DNA from: Tepidiforma bonchosmolovskayae
Lineage (GTDB): Bacteria > Chloroflexota > Dehalococcoidia > Tepidiformales > Tepidiformaceae
Direction of reading: 5' to 3'
NCBI RefSeq assembly: GCF_008838325.1
Contig: NZ_CP042829.1
Coordinates: forward strand, 2,666,001 to 2,730,000
DNA: 64,000 nt
The notes under the pieces are model-generated. The model was not told where the DNA came from and ran no database searches. It saw nothing but the letters and a program-made list of their open reading frames with translations. Positions within the stretch are counted from its first letter, which is position 1; each line of letters starts with the position of its first letter. The translations under genes and the position numbers were made by a program. This document shows, one piece after another, positions 25,001 through 33,015 of this stretch.

Positions 25001-25521
25001 TTGAGGTCCTTCAGCCCGCCGAGCGCTGCAGCGTCATCCGGCCGGAACGCGACGATGCGCGCGGACGGCTCGTTGAGGCGGGTGCGGACGTTCTGAACAG
25101 GCAGCGTCTCACGCTGGAGCGGGACAATCGCTTCGATATCCGGGTCGTCCGCAAGCTCCGCCTTCCACTCGTCAACCAGCGCCAGCGGGATGACCTGGTC
25201 TTCCTGCGGAGCCGGGTTCTTCTGTGCATCCCACGCAATCCATTCGTCTGTTTCGCCCAGCATGCTGTAGACCTGTGCGCTCACCGACGACGTGAGGGTG
25301 TCGCCAGTGCCGAACGCGGCGCTCATGATGAGCGTCGAGAGCATGAGGCCGACGATGATGAGCGCCGTCTGCGCCTTCCGCCGGGGAATGTTGCGCAGGC
25401 CCATTTTGAACATCACCGGGTTGCGCCAGGCGATGAACCCGATTGCGAGGAAGATGAGGACCGTCACCGCCACGCAGACGCTGGCGATGATGGTCATCGA
25501 GACGCCGAACAGCTCGTTCAT
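22084..25521 (-). CDS. FtsX/MacB-type ABC transporter permease, double length
   Basis: 1145 residues. An N-terminal helix is followed by a periplasmic MacB-like domain and a first FtsX block of three helices around AERKPEIGMARAVGAKRRQI. The central region (about 470-760) is rich in additional transmembrane helices. A second extracytoplasmic domain and a final FtsX block with RRQQIGMLRAIGYTRRM complete it. The layout fits lipoprotein or lipid extraction and export permeases such as the LolCE-like and YknZ-like families; the substrate is unknown. ATG 25521 abuts the stop of the ATPase gene, whose last bases GGAGTAG supply the ribosome-binding site, so translation is coupled. Confidence 0.88.
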   Translation of the reverse strand: MNELFGVSMTIIASVCVAVTVLIFLAIGFIAWRNPVMFKMGLRNIPRRKAQTALIIVGLMLSTLIMSAAFGTGDTLTSSVSAQVYSMLGETDEWIAWDAQKNPAPQEDQVIPLALVDEWKAELADDPDIEAIVPLQRETLPVQNVRTRLNEPSARIVAFRPDDAAALGGLKDLKGDPVELVGRTIAVNEDLAKQLDAREGDQVLLFYKGLAVEFTVVAITPSNVLSGAADPFAMRGGAVPFDTFAQLTGRGDVADAVVVSNVGGVEGGLNRSRAVTARLETVLEGTPYRVVEVKRELVGTAELVGSAFTAIFVVFGLFSIAAGILLIFLIFVMLAAERKPEIGMARAVGAKRRQIVESFLSEGMGYDLGSAVVGLFAGMAVTVGMVQVIQYFGGDSLGLDLTVRFTPRSMVTAFCLGIIATFLVIFIASWRASRINITAAIRDLPETSPLDPEASTWRGYYRAAINGIAAFSLPIGAAFLLFGTPGLLLGVPLMLVGLISPWFYLLRNSDVAAPRARRTGEPAPRWPWLVGILLPVIGWFLVLPWYAVALVLVRLTRDRKPARLPRWLGIGALAVWPLAFLAAMLQDWRVRVPWTAAAAIAFGIAGVALTYGGLDRDSSFFFLLGVSTVFLWGAVTLRYFGVSERLAFSGTSALLLALWYLPRKWLEPITGPLEGDIEMFFLSGVVMVTCGVFIVVYNADIVLPAIAGLGNRFGRLVPALKTAVAYPLTSRFRNGMTMAMIGLIMFSLVMMSTINENFAALFLNDESKGGFDVVGTVNENNPIDDIKGALASAGVDIAPVEAVGMARVASQEEVEVENRDGFVNTDDGTVAPYSSIKLFGVDDGFLAAQELKLKFRAAGYADDAAVWKALREQPNLALLPGDATTAPQGFGGGGNLRLRLKPLTDGFAPFTLDLRDPGTGEVTTVTVIGQLKESADTFFALSSPDFGTGIVVREATLREAFPAARGELFFLRLAAGTDSEAFAKTVEAALVQASADSLDALLADQQRQQTGFLLVFQGFMGLGLIVGIAALAVIASRAVVERRQQIGMLRAIGYTRRMVALSFLLESAFIAVAGILLGLVLGLSLAWVLFTTEELFEGSESVSFIVPWLQLAVICAVAFGSSILMTVLPARSASRVPVAEALRYE

Positions 25522-26268
25522 CTACTCCGCCCCGCCGCCGGCGGCGACCAGCGCACGCATCGCCTCCCGGCTGTCTTCCCGGACGATGACGCCGTCCGCC
25601 ATGTGGATGGTGCGGTGGCACCGCGCCGCGACCTTCGGGTCATGGGTCACGATGACGCAGGTTCGCTGCTCAGTGACATTCAGCTCGACGATGAGGTCCA
25701 TGATGTCGTTCGCAGACTTCGAGTCGAGCGCACCGGTCGGCTCGTCCGCCCAGATGATGGACGGGTGGTTCACGATGGCCCGGGCGATGGTCACGCGCTG
25801 CCGCTGACCGCCCGAAAGCTGCCCTGGCCGCTGGTTCGCCCAGGGCCGGAGATTGACGCGGTCGAGCGCCTGGAGCGCTTTCTCCCGCGCCTCCTTCGGC
25901 CTGGTCCCAGAGACGATGAGCGGCAATTCGACGTTTTCAACAGCGCTCAGGACCGGGAGCAGGTTGTAGGTCTGGAAGACGAACCCCATCTCCCGGGCGC
26001 GGAACTCCGTCTTCCGGTCGTCCGGCATGTGGGCGATGTCGTGGCCGGCAACGAGCACGGTTCCGCTGTCGAACTCGTCCAGGCCCGACAGGCAGTTGAG
26101 CAGCGTCGTCTTGCCGCAGCCGGATGGCCCCATGATGGCGACCATCTCACCGCGCTGCACCTGCAGACTGACGCCGCGCAGGGCCTGCACCTGGACCGTG
26201 CCGGTGTCGTACGTCTTCACGACGTCCCTGGCATCGATCACGATATCGCTCGCTGGATGCTGAGACAT
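25522..26268 (-). CDS. ABC transporter ATP-binding protein (MacB/LolD type)
   Basis: 248 residues. Walker A is GPSGCGKTT, the signature is [14 protein letters not shown], Walker B is [15 protein letters not shown], and the switch His is in [14 protein letters not shown]. The DEPTGALDS sequence and the neighbouring FtsX permease place it in the MacB/LolD group, which drives extracytoplasmic conformational work rather than classical uptake. ATG 26268 has GGGAGG 5 nt upstream. It is the first gene of the two-gene operon; an AT-rich stretch at 26345-26378 probably contains its promoter. Confidence 0.93.
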   Translation of the reverse strand: MSQHPASDIVIDARDVVKTYDTGTVQVQALRGVSLQVQRGEMVAIMGPSGCGKTTLLNCLSGLDEFDSGTVLVAGHDIAHMPDDRKTEFRAREMGFVFQTYNLLPVLSAVENVELPLIVSGTRPKEAREKALQALDRVNLRPWANQRPGQLSGGQRQRVTIARAIVNHPSIIWADEPTGALDSKSANDIMDLIVELNVTEQRTCVIVTHDPKVAARCHRTIHMADGVIVREDSREAMRALVAAGGGAE

Positions 26269-26344
26269 GGACTCCCTCCCGCTCACGTTCCTGTTCGTGT
26301 GACTCCGGAACGGTCCACACCGGACCCGGAAACCGCGGCTGCAT

Positions 26345-26378
26345 GGATGATAATAACGGCCAAAGGCAATCAAAAAGT
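26345..26378 (-). promoter_or_regulatory. AT-rich promoter-like region of the ABC operon
   Basis: On the minus strand this reads CTTTTTGATTGCC and then TATTATCAT. Candidate -35 and -10 elements are present, but the spacing is ambiguous (15-18 bp depending on register). The AT content contrasts with the surrounding sequence. Confidence 0.35.
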
Positions 26379-26400
26379 TTCGAGTCCGGCGTCGATGCGG

Positions 26401-26898
26401 TCAGGCCGGGATGGTGACCTCCATCGCAACCGGCAGCCCCTCCTCGTCGAAGCCCCAGGCGCGCCAGCGCCTGGCCTCCGCCGACAGGGCCGAGCGGTCG
26501 AACGCCATCCGCGGCCGCTGCGCGAGCGGGAATTGAGCAACGCCGTCCGGGCCGAGCCGTTCGAGCAGGTCGCGAGCTTCTTCGAGCGCGCGGCCGATGG
26601 CTTCCGCGTCGAAGCCCATTGCCGGCCCCGGGCGATAGGGTTCGAGGTAGCCGAGCGCCGTGCGGAGCAGCCGGCTCGCGCCGGGGTACCCGCCGCGCTG
26701 CACGTGGACGTACGCCGCAGCCGCCTGGATCAGCGCCTTATACAGGTCGCGCACCGGGCCGTGCTCGAACTGCCAGATCTCCTCGAGGTGTTCATGAGCC
26801 TCGTAGAACCGCCCTTCGTTGAACTCCGCGCAGAAGCGCTCGAACGCTTCCGGTACGGTCACCCGCTTGGTCACAAACCGCTTGCGCCGCGCAACCAT
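26401..26898 (-). CDS. DUF309 family protein
   Basis: 165 residues. The DUF309 signature FNEGRFYEAHEHLEEIWQFE is followed by helices with YKALIQAAAAYVHVQRG. The EAHEHLEE-type acidic/His cluster is conserved but its biochemical role is unknown. ATG 26898 is supported by the -10 box TACGCT (26905-26910, minus strand) 6 bp upstream; no ribosome-binding site is visible, so it should be leaderless. The GC-rich C-terminal about 60 residues are not part of the recognised domain. Confidence 0.8.
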   Translation of the reverse strand: MVARRKRFVTKRVTVPEAFERFCAEFNEGRFYEAHEHLEEIWQFEHGPVRDLYKALIQAAAAYVHVQRGGYPGASRLLRTALGYLEPYRPGPAMGFDAEAIGRALEEARDLLERLGPDGVAQFPLAQRPRMAFDRSALSAEARRWRAWGFDEEGLPVAMEVTIPA

Positions 26899-26904
26899 GG
26901 GGCC

Positions 26905-26910
26905 AGCGTA
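26905..26910 (-). promoter_or_regulatory. -10 box of the DUF309 gene, leaderless type
   Basis: TACGCT on the minus strand, 6 bp from ATG 26898. Confidence 0.4.
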
Positions 26911-26981
26911 CCGCCCCGCACGTGACCCAACCACCCTGCCGGGCAAGAATTGGTCAGCACCTTTTCTGGAGAGCTCCTGCC

Positions 26982-27143
26982 ATGGCCGACCATCATCACG
27001 CCCCCGCCAACCCGAACGCTGCCCCCATGCATACCGATGTCCGGGAGAGTTTCGACCCCGGCGCTGTCGCTTTTTGCTACATCCTCGCCGTTATCGCCCT
27101 CGTGGCGGGACTCGTCTCCGGCCTGGTCTTCGTCAACGATTAA
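26982..27143 (+). CDS. 53-residue single-span membrane protein with His-rich N-terminus
   Basis: The peptide begins MADHHHAPANPNAAPMHTDV, then has one strong transmembrane helix (FCYILAVIALVAGLVSGLVF) near the C-terminus. GGAGAG lies 9 nt upstream of ATG 26982, and an intrinsic terminator follows the TAA, which supports a real gene. The shape resembles small accessory subunits of respiratory oxidases, but no oxidase genes are nearby and I cannot assign it. An upstream in-frame start at 26922 is less likely. Confidence 0.55.
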   Translation: MADHHHAPANPNAAPMHTDVRESFDPGAVAFCYILAVIALVAGLVSGLVFVND

Positions 27144-27150
27144 GGATTTG

Positions 27151-27173
27151 CTGGCTTACCAGCCAGTATTTTT
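27151..27173 (+). terminator. Intrinsic terminator after the 26982 gene
   Basis: CTGGC (27151-27155), 6-nt loop, GCCAG (27162-27166), then TATTTTT. It is the best stem plus T-tract in the window. Confidence 0.6.
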
Positions 27174-27195
27174 CGGGAAGTTCACGTAACATCGC

Positions 27196-27223
27196 TTGGC
27201 GAGCCGGGTTCCGCGTGTATCAT
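27196..27223 (+). promoter_or_regulatory. Promoter of the DUF402 gene, leaderless type
   Basis: TTGGCG (27196-27201), 16-bp spacer, TATCAT (27218-27223), 6 bp to ATG 27230. Confidence 0.45.
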
Positions 27224-27229
27224 CCGGCA

Positions 27230-27733
27230 ATGGACGTCCGAACAGCGCGGGCCCGCCCGGGCGCCAGGGTGCTCCTGAGGGCAACGAAGTACGACGGCAC
27301 CGCCCACTGGCTCCAGCCGTTCCGCGTACTGTCCGACGACGGGAACCTCCTTGTCACGGCCTACCGCGCGCGCACGCCAATCTACACCTCCCGCGGGGAG
27401 TTCCGATCCCCGTACGATTCCATCGTCTACTTCTGGCGCGACCGCTGGTACAACGTCTTCCGCCTCTCCCGGCCGGGCTGCCGCACTGCCCTCTGGTACT
27501 GCAACGTCACCACACCGCCGACCTTCGACGGGTGCCAGATCGGCTATGTCGACCTCGACCTCGATGTGAAGGTGTACCCCAGCGGCTGCATCGAGCTGCT
27601 CGACGAAGACGAGTTCGAAGCACACCGGGTCGCCTACAGCTACCCCGAGCACATCGTGGCGAACGCCCGGAGGGCGGCGGAGGAGGTCGCGCGGCTCGCC
27701 CGGGAGCATCGCTTCCCGTTCAGTTGCGGATGA
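27230..27733 (+). CDS. DUF402 family protein
   Basis: 167 residues. The DUF402 beta barrel is recognised from FWRDRWYNVFRLSRPG, WYCNVTTPPTF and the acidic metal/phosphate-binding strand YVDLDLDVKVYPSG. The C-terminal helix carries LLDEDEFEAHR. Characterised relatives (FomD, Ntdp) hydrolyse nucleoside di- or triphosphates or phosphonate nucleotides; the exact substrate here is unknown. ATG 27230 follows TATCAT by 6 bp with no ribosome-binding site. It precedes argS on the same strand. Confidence 0.82.
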   Translation: MDVRTARARPGARVLLRATKYDGTAHWLQPFRVLSDDGNLLVTAYRARTPIYTSRGEFRSPYDSIVYFWRDRWYNVFRLSRPGCRTALWYCNVTTPPTFDGCQIGYVDLDLDVKVYPSGCIELLDEDEFEAHRVAYSYPEHIVANARRAAEEVARLAREHRFPFSCG

Positions 27734-27766
27734 CCCGCCGGTCTGTCGCAATCCGGCCTGGCACCG

Positions 27767-27772
27767 TACGCT
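27767..27772 (+). promoter_or_regulatory. -10 box of argS, leaderless type
   Basis: TACGCT ends 9 bp before ATG 27782. A second TAGGCT ends 2 bp before it, which is too close to be the main -10. Confidence 0.4.
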
Positions 27773-27781
27773 GTAGGCTCG

Positions 27782-29482
27782 ATGCCCGACACGCGAACCA
27801 TCCGGACCCATCTCGAATCGATCGTCGCTGAGGCGGCCCGCGCCGCCATCTCGGCAGGGGACCTTCCCGACGTTGCCATCCCCGGCGCAGCCATCGAGCG
27901 GCCGAAGGATGCCGCGAACGGCGACTTCGCATCGACGTTGCCGCTGCGCCTTGCCCGCGCCGCAATGCGGCCTCCGCTCGAGATCGCCCAGGCGATCGCA
28001 AAGCACGTCCGCGCAGACGCCGCCATCGAACGGCCGTCCGTCGCCCCGCCGGGGTTTATCAACTTCCGCCTGTCGGTGCCCTTCCTGCAGCAGCAGGTCG
28101 AGCACATCATCGCGGCGGGTCCAGCCTATGCGGACCTCGAGCTGGGCGCCGGGCGTTCGGCCCAGGTCGAATTCGTCTCGGCAAACCCGACGGGCCCGCT
28201 GCATGTCGGGAACGGGCGCGGCGCGGCCATTGGGGATGCGCTGGCCAACGCCCTCGCCGCCGCAGGGTACCGGGTCGAGCGCGAGTACTACATCAACGAC
28301 GCCGGGACGCAAACGGACTACTTCGCCGAAACCCTCTACGCCAGGTACCAGCAGCTCTTCGGGAGGGATGTCCCCATTCCGCCCGACGGGTATCCCGGGG
28401 AGTACATGGTCGAGCTGGCGCGCGAGGTGAAGGAGCGCCACGGCGACGCCTTCCTCCGCCCCCCGGGCGAGCCGATGCCGCCCGAACTCGGCGCACTCGG
28501 CATCGAGCTGATGGTGACCCGCATCCGGGCGACGCTCGAACGGTTCGGGGTACGCTATGACCGCTGGTACTCGGAGAAGTCCCTCTACGAGCCGGGCGGC
28601 GCATATGAGCAGGCGATGGCCATCCTGCGCCAGGCCGGGATGCTCGTTGAACGCGAAGGAGCGCTCTGGTTCGCCTCAAGCGAACTTGGGGAGGACAAAG
28701 ACAACGTCGTCGTCCGCTCCGATGGCCGGCCGACCTACTACGCCAGCGACATCGCCTACCACTGGGACAAATTTCTCCGTCGCGGCTTCGACCTGGTGAT
28801 CGACGTCTGGGGCGCGGACCACCACGGGCACGTCTCGCGGCTGAAGACCGCGACCCGCGCGGTCGGGGCCGACCCCGAGGCGCTTCACATCCTCCTCTAC
28901 CAGCTCGTCACCCTGAAGCGGGGCGGCGAGGTCGTCCGGCTGTCGAAGCGCGAGGGCGAGATTATCACCCTCGACGAGCTGATCGATGAGGTCGGGACGG
29001 ACGCAGCCCGCTTCTTCTTCCTGCTCCGCTCACCCGGGGCGCAGATGGATTTCGACCTCGACCTCGCGGTTCGCCAGTCATCGGAGAACCCGGTTTATTA
29101 TGTCCAGTACGCGCACGCGCGCCTCTGCTCAATACTCGAGCGCGCGAAGGAGCAGGGGCTGACGCCGGAGGGCGGCGACGTCGCCCGCCTCACGGCGCCG
29201 CACGAGCTGGCGCTCATCCGCGAGATGATGCGGCTGGCTGACGTCATCGAAACGGTCGCCACGCGCTTTGAGCCGCAGCACCTCCCCCACTACGCCCAGG
29301 ACCTCGCCACCGCGTTCCACGCCTTCAATGACGCTTTCAAGCAGCAGAACGACCCCGGACTGAAGGTCATCACGGACGATGAGGCGCTCAGCCGGGCACG
29401 CCTCAGGCTCGTGCTCGCAGCGCGGATCGCGCTTGCCCGGGTCCTCGGACTTATGGGGATGTCCGCCCCCGAGCGGATGTGA
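27782..29482 (+). CDS. argS: Arginyl-tRNA synthetase
   Basis: Charges tRNA-Arg; class Ia synthetase, 566 residues, normal length. The N-terminal additional domain (1-110) is followed by the HIGH-equivalent SANPTGPLHVGNGRG. The catalytic core contains YYINDAGTQTDYF and VWGADHHGHVSRLK, and the loop RLSKREGEIITLDELID takes the place of KMSKS. The C-terminal anticodon-binding domain ends in the family-typical SAPERM. ATG 27782 matches the family start. The last 32 bp overlap the convergent DUF429 gene. Confidence 0.96.
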   Translation: MPDTRTIRTHLESIVAEAARAAISAGDLPDVAIPGAAIERPKDAANGDFASTLPLRLARAAMRPPLEIAQAIAKHVRADAAIERPSVAPPGFINFRLSVPFLQQQVEHIIAAGPAYADLELGAGRSAQVEFVSANPTGPLHVGNGRGAAIGDALANALAAAGYRVEREYYINDAGTQTDYFAETLYARYQQLFGRDVPIPPDGYPGEYMVELAREVKERHGDAFLRPPGEPMPPELGALGIELMVTRIRATLERFGVRYDRWYSEKSLYEPGGAYEQAMAILRQAGMLVEREGALWFASSELGEDKDNVVVRSDGRPTYYASDIAYHWDKFLRRGFDLVIDVWGADHHGHVSRLKTATRAVGADPEALHILLYQLVTLKRGGEVVRLSKREGEIITLDELIDEVGTDAARFFFLLRSPGAQMDFDLDLAVRQSSENPVYYVQYAHARLCSILERAKEQGLTPEGGDVARLTAPHELALIREMMRLADVIETVATRFEPQHLPHYAQDLATAFHAFNDAFKQQNDPGLKVITDDEALSRARLRLVLAARIALARVLGLMGMSAPERM

Positions 29483-30200
29483 GCCGGCCGGCTCCGGGCA
29501 CCACGATCAACCCCGAGGCCGCCGAGCCGAACAGGTCGCCGGGTTCAAGCCCTCGGCTTGCGGCCTGCCACGCAGCAAACGCACAGACCGCAGCATCGAG
29601 CCGGTCCTCCGCAGCCTTCAGCTCGCGTCCCCTGGGGCATGCCCCGTGGGCCGGGGCGGCCGGCAGCGGGAAGTCGAGGCGCATGCCCGCAGCCGCGAGC
29701 GCCCCCTCGAGCAGGTCGTGGCAGGTCGCCAGCGCTGCGGCCCGGCCGGCGAGCCGGCCGCGCTTGTACGGGGGCACTTCCGCAGCCCTGAGCAGCGACA
29801 GGATGAGGGCGCGAGGGAACGTTTCGAACGCGAACCGCCGCCCCGCTCCGGGGCCCGGGGGCTCGAAGGACCAGCCGCGGGCAGCGAGCAGCTCTCCGAG
29901 CTGGGGTCCCGCCGCCAGCCCACGCCGTTCGAGGAAGCCGTTGCCGATCCCATAGGCCGTCACACCGTACCGGCCCAGCGCCCGCGCCAGCTCTGCTTCA
30001 GCCGTTCGACCCGGGCGATTGACGAGCGGCGCATCGACCCCGACAACAGCATCCTCGAACCCATCAAGCCAGGCCGCCACCTCGGCCGGGGCGAGCGTGG
30101 CCGTCCACGTCTGCACCAGTCCGTCGGCGGCCGGGTCAATGAGCGCGAAGCCGGAAGGCCTGCGGGCCGTCCAGGAGAGGTCGATACCGATGCAGCGCAT
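29451..30200 (-). CDS. DUF429 family protein
   Basis: 249 residues. The N-terminal RNase H-like start MRCIGIDLSWTARRPSGFAL and the following GVDAPLVNRPGRTAEAELAR are typical of DUF429. Conserved acidic residues include ELKAAEDRLDAAVCAFAAW near the C-terminus, consistent with an RNase H-fold active site, but no activity is established for the family. ATG 30200 is preceded by TACCGT at 6 bp. It is divergent from the nitroreductase gene, and its end overlaps argS by 32 bp. Confidence 0.8.
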   Translation of the reverse strand: MRCIGIDLSWTARRPSGFALIDPAADGLVQTWTATLAPAEVAAWLDGFEDAVVGVDAPLVNRPGRTAEAELARALGRYGVTAYGIGNGFLERRGLAAGPQLGELLAARGWSFEPPGPGAGRRFAFETFPRALILSLLRAAEVPPYKRGRLAGRAAALATCHDLLEGALAAAGMRLDFPLPAAPAHGACPRGRELKAAEDRLDAAVCAFAAWQAASRGLEPGDLFGSAASGLIVVPGAGRLTSARGRTSP

Positions 30201-30206
30201 GGCACC

Positions 30207-30212
30207 ACGGTA
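30207..30212 (-). promoter_or_regulatory. -10 box of the DUF429 gene, leaderless type
   Basis: TACCGT on the minus strand, 6 bp from ATG 30200. The divergent nitroreductase start is 46 bp away. Confidence 0.35.
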
Positions 30213-30246
30213 GCTGCCGCGGCCAGGCGTGTGCCACCATGGGGGC

Positions 30247-30861
30247 GTGGACGAGCTGCTTCCTGCCATTCGTGACCGACGTGCAAGCCGGGCGTTCCGC
30301 CCGGAACCCGTTCCGGCTGCGGCACGCGACCTCCTCTGGGAGGCCGCAGCCCGCGCCCCCAGCCACGGCAACACCCAGCCGACACGCATCCTGGTCGCCG
30401 AGAGCGAGGCCGTTCGCGAACGACTGATCGCGGCCCTGAACGAGGGGAACCGCCACTGGGCACGCCACGCACCACTGCTCTTCGCGCTCGCCGCCAACCC
30501 GTCCCACGACATTGTGATCGAGGGCACCGACGGCAGCCGGCGCGAGCTCTATCCCCTCCACGTCGGGATCGCGCTTGGGAATCTGATGGCGCAGGCCACG
30601 GCCCTCAGCCTGGTCGCCCACCCGATGGCGGCATTCGATGAGGCCGCAGTGCGCGAAGTCTTCGGCTGCCCGGGGCAGGTCCGCATCCTGGCGGTTGTGG
30701 CCTGCGGGTATCCCGGCGACCCGGCCACGCTCCCGCCCGACCTCGCAGCCAAGGAGACGGCGCCCCAGCGGCGGCTTCCGCTGCAGCACCGGGTCGCGGT
30801 TGACCGCTGGGTCCCCGACCTCGAGGTGAGCCCCCGCGACCTCCGGAGGAAGGACGGGTGA
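30247..30861 (+). CDS. Nitroreductase-family FMN protein
   Basis: 204 residues. FMN-binding signatures are AIRDRRASRAFRPEPVP at the N-terminus, ARAPSHGNTQPTRILVAE, and LGNLMAQATALSLVAHPMA. It reduces nitro or quinone-type substrates with NAD(P)H, or has a related redox role. The GTG at 30247 is preferred over the GTG at 30229 because it gives the usual family N-terminus and lies 6 bp behind CACCAT. It is coupled to the next gene by a GTGA overlap. Confidence 0.85.
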   Translation: MDELLPAIRDRRASRAFRPEPVPAAARDLLWEAAARAPSHGNTQPTRILVAESEAVRERLIAALNEGNRHWARHAPLLFALAANPSHDIVIEGTDGSRRELYPLHVGIALGNLMAQATALSLVAHPMAAFDEAAVREVFGCPGQVRILAVVACGYPGDPATLPPDLAAKETAPQRRLPLQHRVAVDRWVPDLEVSPRDLRRKDG

Positions 30862-31670
30862 GCGACGCTGACCTTCCGCGCTCGGCCGCAGGTGGCGATG
30901 CGCTTGAAATCGCGAGGCACTGCGCTCGTGTCGCCCGTGACATCATCCGGTCAGCAGCGAGCCATGCCGACGTGACCGCCGTCAAGGGGCGCGGCAATGT
31001 CGTGACTGCGACCGACCTTGCCGTCGAGCGCGCGGTCATGACCATTCTCCGGGAGCACTTCCCCGGGCACGCCATCCTGAGCGAGGAGACAGCCTCCGCC
31101 ACGCCGACCGATGGCTGGACCTGGGTCATCGACCCGCTCGACGGCACGAAGAACTTCTCCCGCGGCATCGCCCATTTCGCGTTTACCCTCGCGCTCTGCG
31201 TCGATGACGAACCTGTCCTCGGGCTCACGACCCACCCGCTCCTCGGACTTGAAGTGGTCGCCATCGCAGGGGGCGGCTGCACAGTGGATGGCCACCGCGC
31301 CGTGCTGCGTCCCTGCCCCACGGTTGCGGACGCGGTCGTGGCGATGGACCTCGGCTACAACGCCGACCGCGCACGCCGGCAGATCGAGCTCGCGGCCCAC
31401 CTCTGGCCGGGCATGCAGTCGCTGCGGATCCCGGGCTCGGCAGCGCTTGGATTTGCCGGGCTTGCCGCTGGCTGGTGGGACCTGTACCTCCACTCCGACC
31501 TGCAGCCGTGGGACCTCGCCGCCGGTCTGCTCATCGTGCGCGAAGCAGGCGGTGTGGTGCTGGCCCGCGATGGGACTCCCGCCGCGATGGCCAGCCGCGC
31601 GGTCATCGCCGGCACCGGGACGGCGGTGCGGGATGCGCTGGCCCGCGCCGGCGAACTCCCCGTGACGTGA
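30858..31670 (+). CDS. Inositol monophosphatase-family phosphatase
   Basis: 270 residues. Mg2+-dependent phosphatase of the IMPase/FIG superfamily. The metal-binding Glu motif is LSEETAS, the central motif is WVIDPLDGTKNFSRG, and the C-terminal motif is LQPWDLAAGLLIVREAGG. The substrate could be inositol phosphate, histidinol phosphate, fructose-1,6-bisphosphate or PAP. PAP removal would help the sulfate assimilation pathway in this window, but sequence alone does not decide. GTG 30858 overlaps the nitroreductase stop by 4 bp. Confidence 0.87.
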   Translation: MSDADLPRSAAGGDALEIARHCARVARDIIRSAASHADVTAVKGRGNVVTATDLAVERAVMTILREHFPGHAILSEETASATPTDGWTWVIDPLDGTKNFSRGIAHFAFTLALCVDDEPVLGLTTHPLLGLEVVAIAGGGCTVDGHRAVLRPCPTVADAVVAMDLGYNADRARRQIELAAHLWPGMQSLRIPGSAALGFAGLAAGWWDLYLHSDLQPWDLAAGLLIVREAGGVVLARDGTPAAMASRAVIAGTGTAVRDALARAGELPVT

Positions 31671-31750
31671 CCCTTTCGCGGCGGCGCAACAGCGGGCTGC
31701 CCCGCAGGCGCTCATTTCGCGGTGACCTTTCCCCGGGAGCTGCCCGCTCG

Positions 31751-31756
31751 TAGACT
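31751..31756 (+). promoter_or_regulatory. -10 box of cinA, leaderless type
   Basis: TAGACT ends 8 bp before GTG 31765. Confidence 0.4.
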
Positions 31757-31764
31757 TGCGGGCC

Positions 31765-33015
31765 GTGAAGGCAGAAATCATCGCGATCGGCACCGAGATC
31801 CTGCTCGGCGAAATCGTTGACACCAATAGCGCCTTTATCGCCCAGCGGCTTCCGGAGCTGGGCATCGACCTCCTGTACACCTCGGTCGTGGGCGACAACC
31901 TCGGGCGGATTGTCGAGACGCTTGAACGGGCATGGAACCGCTCCGACCTCGTCATCACCACGGGCGGTCTCGGCCCGACTGACGACGACCTCACACGGGA
32001 GGGCGTCGCTCGCGTGCTCGGCGAGGAGCCGTACGTCGACCCTGCCCTCGAGCAGCGCCTCCGCGCATGGTTCGCCGGCCGCGGCTACCCGATGCCGGAG
32101 TCGAACATCAAGCAGGCGTGGCTAATCCCAAGCGCCCGGCCGATCGAGAACCCCCGAGGGACGGCCCCCGGCTGGTGGGTGGAACGCGACGGACACATCA
32201 TCGTCTGCATGCCGGGAGTCCCCTCCGAAATGGAGCGAATGTGGACGAAGGAGGTCCAGCCCGAACTCGAACGGCGGTTTGCCGGCGAAGTGCTGGTCAC
32301 CCGGACCCTGAAGACGGTGGGCATCGGTGAGGGGACGGTCGATGAAATGGCCCGGCCGCTGTACGCGACCCCGGGTATTGGTATCGGCACCTACGCCCGC
32401 GCCGACGGCGTCCACCTCCGCATCGGGGCGAAGGCGCGCACGCGCGAGGAGGCGTGGGAACGGATTCGGCCGGTGGAAGAGGCGCTCGAACGCATCTTCG
32501 GCGACGCTATTTGGGGCCGCGACGACGACACGTTCGAAGGCCACATCGCCGACCTGATGCACCAGCGGCGCGCCACTCTCGCAGTGATGGAATCCTGCAC
32601 CGGGGGGCTGCTTTCGAGCACGCTCACCGATGTCCCGGGCGCCAGCTCGTACTTCGTCGCAGGGCTCGTTACCTACCAGACGGAGCAGAAGATCGCGTTC
32701 GGCGTCCCGGCGGAGGTCATCGCCGAGCACGGGGTAGTCTCGCAGGAGACTGCCCGGGCGATGGCCCTCGCGGTCCGTGAGCGCATCGGGACGGACTACG
32801 GAATCGGCATCACTGGTGTCGCCGGTCCTGACCCGCAGGACGGCATCCCGCCGGGGACCGTGCACGTCGCGGTCGCGACGCCGGACGGCGAGGCCTACGT
32901 CATCACCACCACAATGAACCAGGGACGCGCCGCCGTGAAGCGCCGTGCGGTGACGACCGCCATGCTGCTCCTCCGGCGGGCCCTGCTCGGTCAGCTTTCG
33001 GCCCGCCCGGCCTGA
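31765..33015 (+). CDS. cinA: CinA-like protein (MoCF domain plus CinA C-terminal amidase domain)
   Basis: 416 residues. The N-terminal MoCF/ADP-ribose pyrophosphatase-like domain starts KAEIIAIGTEILLGEIVDTN and has TTGGLGPTDDDLTRE. The C-terminal nicotinamide-nucleotide deamidase domain has MESCTGGLLSSTLTD and GITGVAGPDPQDGIPPGT. CinA is linked to NMN recycling and, in some bacteria, competence. GTG 31765 is chosen over an upstream TTG at 31756 because the conserved N-terminus begins there and the TTG lies in the -10 region. It overlaps the convergent HAD gene by 25 bp. Confidence 0.92.
   Translation: MKAEIIAIGTEILLGEIVDTNSAFIAQRLPELGIDLLYTSVVGDNLGRIVETLERAWNRSDLVITTGGLGPTDDDLTREGVARVLGEEPYVDPALEQRLRAWFAGRGYPMPESNIKQAWLIPSARPIENPRGTAPGWWVERDGHIIVCMPGVPSEMERMWTKEVQPELERRFAGEVLVTRTLKTVGIGEGTVDEMARPLYATPGIGIGTYARADGVHLRIGAKARTREEAWERIRPVEEALERIFGDAIWGRDDDTFEGHIADLMHQRRATLAVMESCTGGLLSSTLTDVPGASSYFVAGLVTYQTEQKIAFGVPAEVIAEHGVVSQETARAMALAVRERIGTDYGIGITGVAGPDPQDGIPPGTVHVAVATPDGEAYVITTTMNQGRAAVKRRAVTTAMLLLRRALLGQLSARPA

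Noticed and set aside
27774-27779. TAGGCT 2 bp before the argS ATG as its -10 box
   Set aside because: Too close for transcription to include the start codon; TACGCT 9 bp upstream fits better.
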